From the NCBI RefSeq assembly GCF_025517535.1, contig NZ_JAOPKC010000005.1, positions 95,261-159,260 of the forward strand: DNA of 64,000 nucleotides, in the 5' to 3' direction. The translations under genes were made by a program, and so were the position numbers. The notes beneath the pieces were generated by a model. The model saw only the letters and a program-made list of their open reading frames with translations. It searched no databases and had not been told where the DNA came from. Below are positions 52,101 through 59,118 of the stretch, one piece after another. Every line of letters starts with the position of its first letter. Positions within the stretch are counted from its first letter, which is position 1. Source of the DNA: Halapricum hydrolyticum. GTDB lineage: Archaea; Halobacteriota; Halobacteria; Halobacteriales; Haloarculaceae.

Positions 52101-54417
52101 CGAGATACTCCCGGCCGATGACGCCGGCGTCCACACGGTCGATCTGGACGACAACGACGTTCGCAAGACCTCGATCGATCGCGTGAGCCGCCACGAGGCA
52201 CCCGAAGAATTCGTTCGGGTCACCTTCTCGAACGGCCGTGACGTGATCGTGACGCCCGAACACCCGATGTTCGCCGACGTCGGCGGCGATATTCGGACGG
52301 TGGCAGCCGAGGACATCGAGGAAGGGGCGTACGTCCCCGCACCACGGAAGCTCCCCAACAGCAGCACGACAGTCGAACTTGACGACGAAGCGCACGTCGG
52401 CACGGAGAAAGACGTCTCGCTGCCCGAGGAATTGTCTCTCGATCTGGCCGAGATTCTGGGCTTGCTGACGGCTGAGGGTCACAGTTATGCCGGGTCGGCC
52501 CACGAGATCGGCTTCTCGAATCAGGACGAGCGCCTCCTCGCCCGGATGGGCAGGCTCATGGACGGCGTGTTCGGGATGGAGAGCACCGATACGACGAACG
52601 AGGCGGGAACCGTGACCAAGCGGTGGATCTCGACGAAACTCTACCGCTGGTTCGAACGCAACTTCCCCGAAGTGATGCACACAGCACGTGACAAGCGGAT
52701 CCCGTCGGCTGTCCTCGGGGCGTCAGAGGAAGCGATCCGGCGATTCCTCGTCGGTGCGTTCGCGGGGGACGGTGGGGTCGAGAGCGAGGCGATGTCGTTC
52801 TCGACCGCGTCTGAGGGACTCGCCGAGGATTATGCCGACGCGCTTTCGAAGATCGGTGTCGGCTCTCGCATCCATCACGACAGCGCGGAGGACGCCTGGA
52901 AGGTCTACGTGATGGGTGACTCGACCGCGCGGTTCGTTGAACGCGTCGTCGAACCAGCGGACGACCGCTACGAGGAGGCCGTCGCGTTCGCCGAGCGGAG
53001 CGAGGAGACGGCACGCCACCACGACGTGTTGCCGCCGACTGCGGCCGAGGAGCTACGATCGCTTCGGAAACTGCTGGGACTGTCATTGACCGGCCGATAT
53101 CGGCCGAATCTGGACGAAGCGTATGGTGTCCAGATCGAGACCGTCGAGGAAGAACTCGCGACGTTGCGGGAGCGAGTCGTGACAGTGAGCGAAGCGATCG
53201 CAGACGCCGAGACGCTCGGAGAACTCAGGACTGCTGTGGGTTGGTCGGGCCGACAACTCGCCGACCGTCTGGATGGCGAGACGACGAGTGCGATCCACTA
53301 CGCCGAAGACGGCGGCTACGATCAGCAGCGTCGTGACGAACTTGCGATCCGTGCCGAGAGAGCGATCGAAGACGCTCTCCAGGAATCCCAGCACCGTATC
53401 GACAGCCTCGAAGAGAAGTGTGAGCTTCGGTATTACGAGGTCACGGACATCGAGACAGTGCCCAATGACGGCAAGTATGCGACTGATTGGGTCTACGACG
53501 TGACTGTCGAACCGACGAACACGTTCGTCAGTCAGGGGGTTGTCCTGCACAACTCGATCAGCGTCTCGAAGGCTGGAATTAACGCTACACTGAAAAGTCG
53601 CTGTTCGTTGCTCGGGGCGGCAAACCCCAAGTACGGGCGGTTCGACCAGTACGAGCCGATCGGCGAGCAGATCGACCTGGAGCCCGCCCTCATTTCGCGG
53701 TTCGATCTGATCTTCACGGTCACGGACAAGCCCGACGAGGAGAAGGATCGAAAGCTGGCCCAGCACATCCTGACGACCAACTACGCGGGTGAGTTGCATA
53801 CTCACCGTCAGGAGAACGCGACGCCGGACTTCTCACAGGAGGAAGTCGAGACCGTCACCGAAGAGGTCGATCCGACGATCGATCCCGAGCTCTTGCGGAA
53901 GTACATCGCCTACGCCAAGCGCAACTGTTTCCCGACGATGACCGAGGAGGCCAAAGACGAGATCGAGTCGTTCTACGTCGACCTGCGCTCGAAGGGCCAG
54001 GACGAGGACGCCGCAGTCCCCGTCACCGCCCGGAAGATCGAGGCGCTCATCCGGCTGGCGGAATCCTCTGCCCGAGTTCGTCTCTCGGACACTGTCGAGC
54101 AACGCGACGCCGAGCGAGTCATCGAGATCGTCCGGTCGTCGCTACAGGACATCGGCGTCGATCCCGAGACCGGCGAACTCGACGCTGACGTGGTCGAGAC
54201 GGGGACATCGAAGAGCCAGCGCGACCGGATCCAGAACATCAGGGGGATCATCGCGGACATCCAGAACGAGTACGACGATGGTGCGCCCGTCGACGTCGTG
54301 GTCGAACGCGCCGAGGAAGTCGGGATCGACGAGTCGAAGGCCGAACACGAGATCGAGAAGCTCAAACAGCAAGGCGAGATCTACGAGCCGACACACGGGA
54401 ACCTCCGGACGACGTGA
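49168..54417 (+). CDS. mcm: Replicative DNA helicase MCM, interrupted by two in-frame inteins
   Basis: The precursor is 1,749 residues; without the inteins the mature MCM is 698, the normal haloarchaeal size. The N-terminal part has the DNA-binding OB fold and a zinc motif (CQRCGTL..CQGCERQG). The AAA+ core has Walker A GDPGTGK-SQM split by intein 1, Walker B ALVLADQGIAAVDELDKM and, after intein 2, sensor 1 in SLLGAANPKYGRFD, with the arginine finger in ALISRFDLIF and a C-terminal winged helix. The MCM hexamer unwinds DNA at the fork. ATG 49168 matches family N-termini; an in-frame ATG at 49123 is less likely. It ends directly against the convergent GAF gene. Confidence 0.96.
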   Translation: MATADNTELIDRFEEFYRNYYRNEIGELAQKYPSEQKSLFVDWQDLYRFDPDLAEDVRNQPEQLQEYAEEALRLYDLPVDVKLGQAHVRVTNLPETTGIRDIRADHRGQLISVQGIVRKATEVRPKVTDAAFECQRCGTLTRIPQTTGDFQEPHECQGCERQGPFRINFDQSEFIDAQKLRIQESPEGLRGGETPQSIDVNIEDDITGNVTAGDHVRVTGVLKLDQRESGNEKTPMFDTYMDGMTVEIEDEQFEEMDITDEDKKEIVELSNEPDIYEQMVGAIAPSIYGYEQEKLSMILQLFSGVSKDLPDGSRIRGDLHMLLIGDPGTGKCQKYDTKVTLPDGTSQQLGDIVESHLDDPVEIEDGVYQPTDFQIQTVGDDGKITTGTVTKVWKREVPETLYEVHTQSGRTVTVTPSHPLFVQSDLGLDTRRAEQLTAGDFVAVPGRLDGEWDDTLEATHRTVERPNANKLETPTELTERFSRLLGYIIAEGYVVDDESGRSVTVTNADEEIIDDVSDCFESLGLGYSVRTHHTRENADIVSCSSTELVSFLREIEPAILKRSAEQRVPDCLLRASIPNKRSFLRAYVDSEGTVSPKEREIVVASMSRELLDGIQTLLLCFGIETQIQPRQNGSYRLRISGTDFETYIQQIGFVTERKATASLIFGDTTENTNTGVVPGIGGELRQIRETLELTQSDCGIPRTTYQHYERGDRNPSRKSLSTVLAAFEDRILWLQDTKRKVQRGDWSDIADVRTELGLSQQQLADSMDVEQTAVSYYERNGVVPDGGRVESAKETVIRRIDDALAVTDDVLRLRTLVQSDISWDKIESIERLEPNDDWVYDLEVEGTHSYISNGIISHNSQMLSYIQNIAPRSVYTSGKGSSAAGLTAAAVRDDFGDGQQWTLEAGALVLADQGIAAVDELDKMAADDRSAMHEALEQQSYHPNSEILLADGRRVEIGEFVDERMDDNPGDVVDGVDCEILPADDAGVHTVDLDDNDVRKTSIDRVSRHEAPEEFVRVTFSNGRDVIVTPEHPMFADVGGDIRTVAAEDIEEGAYVPAPRKLPNSSTTVELDDEAHVGTEKDVSLPEELSLDLAEILGLLTAEGHSYAGSAHEIGFSNQDERLLARMGRLMDGVFGMESTDTTNEAGTVTKRWISTKLYRWFERNFPEVMHTARDKRIPSAVLGASEEAIRRFLVGAFAGDGGVESEAMSFSTASEGLAEDYADALSKIGVGSRIHHDSAEDAWKVYVMGDSTARFVERVVEPADDRYEEAVAFAERSEETARHHDVLPPTAAEELRSLRKLLGLSLTGRYRPNLDEAYGVQIETVEEELATLRERVVTVSEAIADAETLGELRTAVGWSGRQLADRLDGETTSAIHYAEDGGYDQQRRDELAIRAERAIEDALQESQHRIDSLEEKCELRYYEVTDIETVPNDGKYATDWVYDVTVEPTNTFVSQGVVLHNSISVSKAGINATLKSRCSLLGAANPKYGRFDQYEPIGEQIDLEPALISRFDLIFTVTDKPDEEKDRKLAQHILTTNYAGELHTHRQENATPDFSQEEVETVTEEVDPTIDPELLRKYIAYAKRNCFPTMTEEAKDEIESFYVDLRSKGQDEDAAVPVTARKIEALIRLAESSARVRLSDTVEQRDAERVIEIVRSSLQDIGVDPETGELDADVVETGTSKSQRDRIQNIRGIIADIQNEYDDGAPVDVVVERAEEVGIDESKAEHEIEKLKQQGEIYEPTHGNLRTT
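50161..51744 (+). other. Intein 1 of MCM (Walker A site), with LAGLIDADG endonuclease
   Basis: A 528-residue intein inserted after the Walker A lysine. It starts at Cys1 (CQKYDTKVTLPDG), ends ISHN, and is followed by Ser. Splicing block B is VTPSHPLF. LAGLIDADG motifs are LLGYIIAEGY (about residue 153) and FLRAYVDSEG (about 252). Two XRE-like helix-turn-helix segments lie between endonuclease and C-terminal block (about 354-390 and 418-457). Codon use is clearly more AT-rich than in the flanking MCM exteins, indicating recent acquisition. Confidence 0.93.
51985..53553 (+). other. Intein 2 of MCM (after EALEQQ), with LAGLIDADG endonuclease
   Basis: A 523-residue intein between EALEQQ and SISVSKAG. 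It starts with Ser1 (SYHPNSEILLADG), ends VVLHN and is followed by Ser. Block B is VTPEHPMF. Endonuclease motifs are ILGLLTAEGH (about residue 157) and FLVGAFAGDG (about 254). A helix-turn-helix-like segment (VGWSGRQLADRLDGE) is near residue 420. Its composition matches the host genome, so it appears older here than intein 1. Confidence 0.93.
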
Positions 54418-55326
54418 TCAGCGGTCGAAATCGGCCGTCGAGACGTGATTGAGGGCCGTTGCGGCGTGCGCGAGCAACAGCTCCAGTAGCTGGACGTCCT
54501 CGTCGTTGAAACCGTCGGGATCGTCAGTCAGCGCCAGCAACACGGCCGAAGCGCCGTCGAGGTCGGTGATCCGCAGGGTGATTGCGCTGTCCGCTCGCTC
54601 GTCGAGCGGCACCGGAAGCGACTCGTGGCCCACGACGGTGGTCGGCTCCTGGTCGCGCGACCGCCGGGCCAGTTCGACAAGCGCTCGGTCGGGAACGTCG
54701 ACGACCGTACTATCCACGATCTGATAGTCGTCGTCGCCGACGATGAGGAACGCCGTCCCGGTCAGCCCGAGAAACCCTTGGAGCGCCTGGATACACAGCG
54801 CGCTCACGGCGTCGACGGAGTCGCTACGGGTGAGTTCACGGCCATAGGTGTTAATGTCCATTGCTTTCTTCGCGAACTGCTCGGTGCGGTCGCGCTCGGC
54901 AGCGAGTGCGCGCTGGTGTGCCTGTCCCTGCGCGTCGTACAACCCGACGAGGGCGCCGACAACGGCGCCGACGGTAACGTGATTGATCGCGATGACGGGC
55001 GCCTCAAGGATATCCACCCCTGGCTTGGCCTGCTGGCTGAAGATGATGAGCGCCGAGACCGACGCGAACAGCAGCGTGCTCCCGACGCCCCAGACGACGA
55101 TCCGGGAGAGGTCCTGTTCGTATTTCGACTGCCCGGTCAACCAGTAGCCGATGTAGACCAGTGCGCCAGCGACGAGCAGGAACGGTACCGTCTCGACGGC
55201 GAAGACGACGGCGCTCGTCTGTCCCTCGAATCCCTCTAGCTGCTGGATTCCCTGGACGAGCTGGACGAGCACGAGCACCGACCCCGTGAGTGCAACCGCG
55301 CCGCCGACGGACGTTCGTCGTTGCAT
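54418..55326 (-). CDS. Membrane GAF-domain sensor without output domain
   Basis: A 302-residue protein with four hydrophobic helices (about 8-28, 40-65, 75-97 and 107-130), a coiled linker and a C-terminal GAF-like domain (about 160-295: GLTGTAFLIVGDDDYQIVDS, ITLRITDLDGASAVLLALTD). It looks like the input half of haloarchaeal 4TM-GAF histidine kinases, but no HisKA or HATPase follows. It may be a partner subunit or a degenerated sensor. Its stop codon abuts the mcm stop codon with no gap. Confidence 0.75.
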   Translation of the reverse strand: MQRRTSVGGAVALTGSVLVLVQLVQGIQQLEGFEGQTSAVVFAVETVPFLLVAGALVYIGYWLTGQSKYEQDLSRIVVWGVGSTLLFASVSALIIFSQQAKPGVDILEAPVIAINHVTVGAVVGALVGLYDAQGQAHQRALAAERDRTEQFAKKAMDINTYGRELTRSDSVDAVSALCIQALQGFLGLTGTAFLIVGDDDYQIVDSTVVDVPDRALVELARRSRDQEPTTVVGHESLPVPLDERADSAITLRITDLDGASAVLLALTDDPDGFNDEDVQLLELLLAHAATALNHVSTADFDR

Positions 55327-55449
55327 TGTCGGGAGGATCTGCTCCCATCGACATCAAACTAACCCGTGTCGAACGTGATCGCTCCCGTTGACGATCACTT
55401 TCGCCCCGGTGGGCGAACGTTTTTGCCTGCGAGTTGCGAACCTACCGGT

Positions 55450-57669
55450 GTGGCAACAGAGCCGTCGTACCTCCGGTTTTTCCCCTACGAGCAGCCCTAC
55501 GACCACCAGCGGGAAGCGATGGGGCGGATTTACGACGCGCTCGGGGACGGTCGAGACGTGCTCTTCGAGGGGGCCTGCGGGACGGGCAAGACACTGGCGT
55601 CGCTGACGCCGGCACTGGAGTACGGCCGTGAGACGGACAAGACCGTCGTCATCACGACGAACGTTCACCAGCAGACACGGCAGTTCATTGAAGAGGCCAG
55701 TGCCATCGCACAGACGGAAGACCTCCGGGCGCTCGTCTTCCGCGGCAAGGCCTCGATGTGTCACATCGACGTCGGCTACGAGGAGTGTCAGGCCCTGCGG
55801 GACACGACCCGCGAGCAGGTCGAACTCGAACGGGAACGGGCCGAGCTAGAACGGCGTCAGCGGGAACTGCTGGACGCCAGCCAGGCCGGCGAGAGCGAGG
55901 CTGCCGAGGCACGTTCGGCCGTCATGAACGATCTCGATGCGATCGAGGACGACCTCTCCGAGTTCGAGGATCAGGCGACCTGCGAGCACTATTACCGGAA
56001 CCTGACCGCCGACACTGACGAGTTCTACGCCTGGCTGTACGACGATGTCCGCACGCCCGACGACATCTACGCGTACGCCGACCGGCAGGGACTGTGCGGG
56101 TACGAACTCCTCAAGGAGGGCATGGACGGGGTCGATCTGGTAGTAGCGAACTACCACCACCTGCTGGATCCGATGATCCGCGAGCAGTTCTTCCGGTGGC
56201 TGGGTCGCGACCCCGAGGACGTCATCGCGGTCTTCGACGAGGCACACAACGTCGAGGACGCCGCGCGCGAGCACGCCCGCCGGACACTCACCGAGAACAC
56301 GCTCGGGCAGGCGCTCGACGAACTCGAAGAGACCGACGACCCGCGCGTCGAGGCCGCTCGGAACGTCATCAGGACCTATCGAGACGCCCTCGAAACGACC
56401 TACGGGGAGACGATGGGTCCCGGTACGGTTCGGGAAGCGGAAGTCGACGACCAGTGGACAGATCTGCCGATCGCCAACGAGGACCGCAAGGACGATCTGA
56501 CGCTGTCGTTCCTCCGGGCGTATACCGGTCCCGGCTACCGGGAAGAACTGGAACGGGCACTTGAACTCGGACAGGAACTCGACCAGCGCTATGAGGAGGC
56601 CTACAAGGACGGCGAGACCACCGTTCGAAAGGAGTGTCAGACTCTGCAGGCGGCGACGTTCCTCGAAGCGTGGTTCGACGACAGCGACAGCCAGGGGATG
56701 TATCCAGTTATAAGCGTTCGTAAGAAGGCTGACGACGGACAGGACGGTCTCGGTGACGGTTCCGCCGGGGAGATCTACGGTCGCGCCGAGTTGTACACGT
56801 GTATCCCCGAGCGCGTCACTCGGTCGCTGTTCGGTGATCTGCACGCGGCGGTACTGATGAGTGCGACGCTGCGACCCTTCGAGGTGACCGAGGACGTGCT
56901 CGGACTGACCGACCCGGAGACGATGGCCTACGGCGCGCAGTTCCCCGAGGAGCGTCGCCGGACCTACGCCGTGCAAGCGCCTGCGCTGTTCGCCAGCGAG
57001 CGCGACGACCCGGCTACGCAGGACGCTGTCACACAGGTCCTGGAGGACGTGATCCGCTTCACGCCGGGGAACACGCTTGCCTTCTTCCCGAGTTACGCCG
57101 AGGCCGAACGGTACTACCACCGGGTCGACACCGACGCGAAGCGGTATCTCGACGAACCGGCCACGCCGGCCAACGAGTTGCGCGAGGAGTTCACCGATGG
57201 CGAGAACGGCGTGCTTTTTTCCTCGCTGTGGGGGACGCTCACCGAGGGCGTCAGCTACGACGGCGACGACGCCCGGACGGTCGTGGTCGTCGGCGTACCG
57301 TATCCGCACCTGGACGACCGGATGGACGCTGTTCAGGACGCCTACCAGGTGGCCTTCGGCGGCGAGGGGCCCGACGCCGACGAGGGCGCGGGCTGGCGGT
57401 ACGCCGTCGAGATCCCGACCGTTCGGAAGACCCGCCAGGCGCTGGGGCGGGTCGTGCGATCGCCGACCGATTTCGGGGCGCGGATCCTCGTCGACAGGCG
57501 CTACACCCGCGACGCAGAGATCGAGATGCGCGAGTACGCCGTTCGCGGGACCTTTCCGCCCGAAGAGCGCGCGGAGATGATCGACGTCGACCCCGAGAAG
57601 CTGAAGTTCGGGCTGTTGAACTTCTACAACGACCTGGACGCCTACGATGGGGATCCGCCAAAGCCGTGA
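55450..57669 (+). CDS. XPD/DinG-family superfamily 2 DNA helicase
   Basis: A 739-residue helicase: motif I FEGACGTGKTLAS, motif II VFDEAHNVED (DEAH), motif III VLMSATLRPF, and C-terminal motif V/VI region SLWGTLTEGVSYDG and RQALGRVVRSPTDFGAR. Four cysteines between motifs I and II (SMCH, EECQAL, ATCEHY and GLCGYE) fit the iron-sulfur cluster of the Rad3/XPD group. It is probably a 5'-3' helicase in repair or transcription-related processes. GTG 55450 matches related N-termini (VATEPSYLRFFPYEQPY), with a T5 element about 30 bases upstream. Confidence 0.9.
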   Translation: MATEPSYLRFFPYEQPYDHQREAMGRIYDALGDGRDVLFEGACGTGKTLASLTPALEYGRETDKTVVITTNVHQQTRQFIEEASAIAQTEDLRALVFRGKASMCHIDVGYEECQALRDTTREQVELERERAELERRQRELLDASQAGESEAAEARSAVMNDLDAIEDDLSEFEDQATCEHYYRNLTADTDEFYAWLYDDVRTPDDIYAYADRQGLCGYELLKEGMDGVDLVVANYHHLLDPMIREQFFRWLGRDPEDVIAVFDEAHNVEDAAREHARRTLTENTLGQALDELEETDDPRVEAARNVIRTYRDALETTYGETMGPGTVREAEVDDQWTDLPIANEDRKDDLTLSFLRAYTGPGYREELERALELGQELDQRYEEAYKDGETTVRKECQTLQAATFLEAWFDDSDSQGMYPVISVRKKADDGQDGLGDGSAGEIYGRAELYTCIPERVTRSLFGDLHAAVLMSATLRPFEVTEDVLGLTDPETMAYGAQFPEERRRTYAVQAPALFASERDDPATQDAVTQVLEDVIRFTPGNTLAFFPSYAEAERYYHRVDTDAKRYLDEPATPANELREEFTDGENGVLFSSLWGTLTEGVSYDGDDARTVVVVGVPYPHLDDRMDAVQDAYQVAFGGEGPDADEGAGWRYAVEIPTVRKTRQALGRVVRSPTDFGARILVDRRYTRDAEIEMREYAVRGTFPPEERAEMIDVDPEKLKFGLLNFYNDLDAYDGDPPKP

Positions 57670-57671
57670 GT

Positions 57672-57869
57672 AGCGAGGCTCTGAGCGGAGCGAAGAGCCT
57701 CGACATAAGCGAGCGGGGAGCGGAGCGACCCGCGAACAGCGAGGTTCTGAGCGAAGCAAAGAACCTCGACATAGGCGAGCGGGGAGCGGAGCGGCCCGCG
57801 AACAGCGAGGTTCTGAGCGAAGCAAAGAACCTCGACATAGGCGAGCGGGGAGCGGAGCGACCCGCGAAC
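57672..57869 (+). repeat. Three tandem 66-base repeats with covarying hairpin
   Basis: Units at 57672, 57738 and 57804, plus a short partial unit. Each contains a 9-base-pair stem: CGAGGCTCT/AGAGCCTCG in unit 1 and CGAGGTTCT/AGAACCTCG in units 2-3. The change in one arm is compensated in the other. The region is open in several frames because 66 is a multiple of three, but the implied peptides look artificial. Confidence 0.85.
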
Positions 57870-58010
57870 AGCGAGGACGACAACAGATTCCTGGCGATAA
57901 ATCAGACTATTTCCTATATCGGCCCGAACTACCTTAAAATACCTGCGGGAGATTCGCGTCCTGGGAAACACTCGTCCGGTTATACCGGTGCGAGTTCGAT
58001 CTCAGTGTGC
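57870..58010. other. Short spacer before the dehydrogenase
   Basis: An AT-richer spacer; a TATA element GTTATACC (57979-57986) lies about 28 bases before the ATG at 58011 and implies a leaderless message. Confidence 0.5.
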
Positions 58011-59075
58011 ATGGACGCAGCCAGATATTACGGTCAGGAGGACATCCGCGTCGAAGACGTCGAACCGGACGCAGTCGGTCCGGAGGAAGTTCGGATCGAC
58101 GTCGAAGCCTGCGGGATCTGTGGGTCGGATCTCCACGAGTACACCGCCGGACCGATCTTCGTTCCTGGTGACGCACCGCACCCCGTCTCGGGCGCACAGG
58201 CACCGCTCACGATGGGCCACGAGTTCAGCGGCACGATCTCGGAGGTCGGATCGGAGGTCACCGACCTCTCGGAGGGAGACGCCGTCGCAGTTAACCCGAT
58301 CATCTACTGTGGAGAGTGCCCTCGCTGTGAGGCCGGCGAGTATCACCGCTGTGAGTCGCTCGGGTTCACCGGGCTTGCCTCGAACGGCGGGTTCGCCGAG
58401 AACGTCGTCGTCGACGCCGAGCAGGCCGTTCCGCTCGGGGACATGCCGGTCGAACACGGCGCACTCGTCGAACCGCTGGCGGTCGCGCTGCACGCTGCAC
58501 GCGTCGCCGACGTCTCGCCTGGCGACTCTGTCGCTGTGTTCGGGAGCGGCCCGATCGGGCTCTGCCAGATTCAGGCTCTGCGAGCCGCCGGTGCCGGGCC
58601 GATCATCGTCTCGGAGCCGCGCGACCGGCGACGCGAGCGTGCCGAGGCGTGCGGCGCGGACGTGCTGATCGACCCGACCGAGGAAGACGCTCTCGAAGCG
58701 ATCCGCGCCGAGACCGGCGAAGGCGTGGACATCGCCTTTGACGTCGCCGGCGTCGAGGCGACGTACAACCAGGCGATAAACAGCACGCGCCCCGGCGGGC
58801 GCGTCGCGGAAGTCAGCATCTTCGAGGAGGGCGTCGAGACCCAGCCGAACGACCTTGTCATCCCCGAGCGCTCGATCGTCGGCTCGATCGCCTATCAGGG
58901 CGGGCCCCGCTCGGCCGAGGAGTTCGGCATGGTCATCGACATGCTCGAGGACGGCCGGTTCGACCCCGATCCGCTCATCACTGACCGGATCGAGCTCGAC
59001 GACATCACCGATGAGGGCTTCGAGCGTCTCATCGATCCCGACAGCGACCAAGTGAAGATCCTCGTGAAGCCATAG
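58011..59075 (+). CDS. Zinc-dependent medium-chain dehydrogenase (butanediol/threonine/sorbitol dehydrogenase-like)
   Basis: A 354-residue MDR enzyme. The catalytic zinc site is in ACGICGSDLHEY and GHEFSG; the structural zinc cysteines are in YCGECPRCEAGEYHRC; the NAD-binding motif is VFGSGPIGLCQI. It resembles (R,R)-butanediol dehydrogenase and L-threonine dehydrogenase more than simple alcohol dehydrogenases, because of the VNPIIYCGECPRC segment. The substrate is open. The gene is monocistronic. Confidence 0.9.
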   Translation: MDAARYYGQEDIRVEDVEPDAVGPEEVRIDVEACGICGSDLHEYTAGPIFVPGDAPHPVSGAQAPLTMGHEFSGTISEVGSEVTDLSEGDAVAVNPIIYCGECPRCEAGEYHRCESLGFTGLASNGGFAENVVVDAEQAVPLGDMPVEHGALVEPLAVALHAARVADVSPGDSVAVFGSGPIGLCQIQALRAAGAGPIIVSEPRDRRRERAEACGADVLIDPTEEDALEAIRAETGEGVDIAFDVAGVEATYNQAINSTRPGGRVAEVSIFEEGVETQPNDLVIPERSIVGSIAYQGGPRSAEEFGMVIDMLEDGRFDPDPLITDRIELDDITDEGFERLIDPDSDQVKILVKP

Positions 59076-59118
59076 TCAGTCGCCGTCCGTCGACGGTCGG
59101 CCCGTTTCTCTACGGCAT

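Noticed and set aside
57672..57869. CRISPR array
   Set aside because: The copies are contiguous 66-base tandem units without variable spacers, and no cas gene is near.
57670..57890. Reading the 66-base repeats as a protein or as an extension of the dehydrogenase
   Set aside because: Open in several frames only because the unit length is a multiple of three; the dehydrogenase has its own TATA and ATG at 58011.
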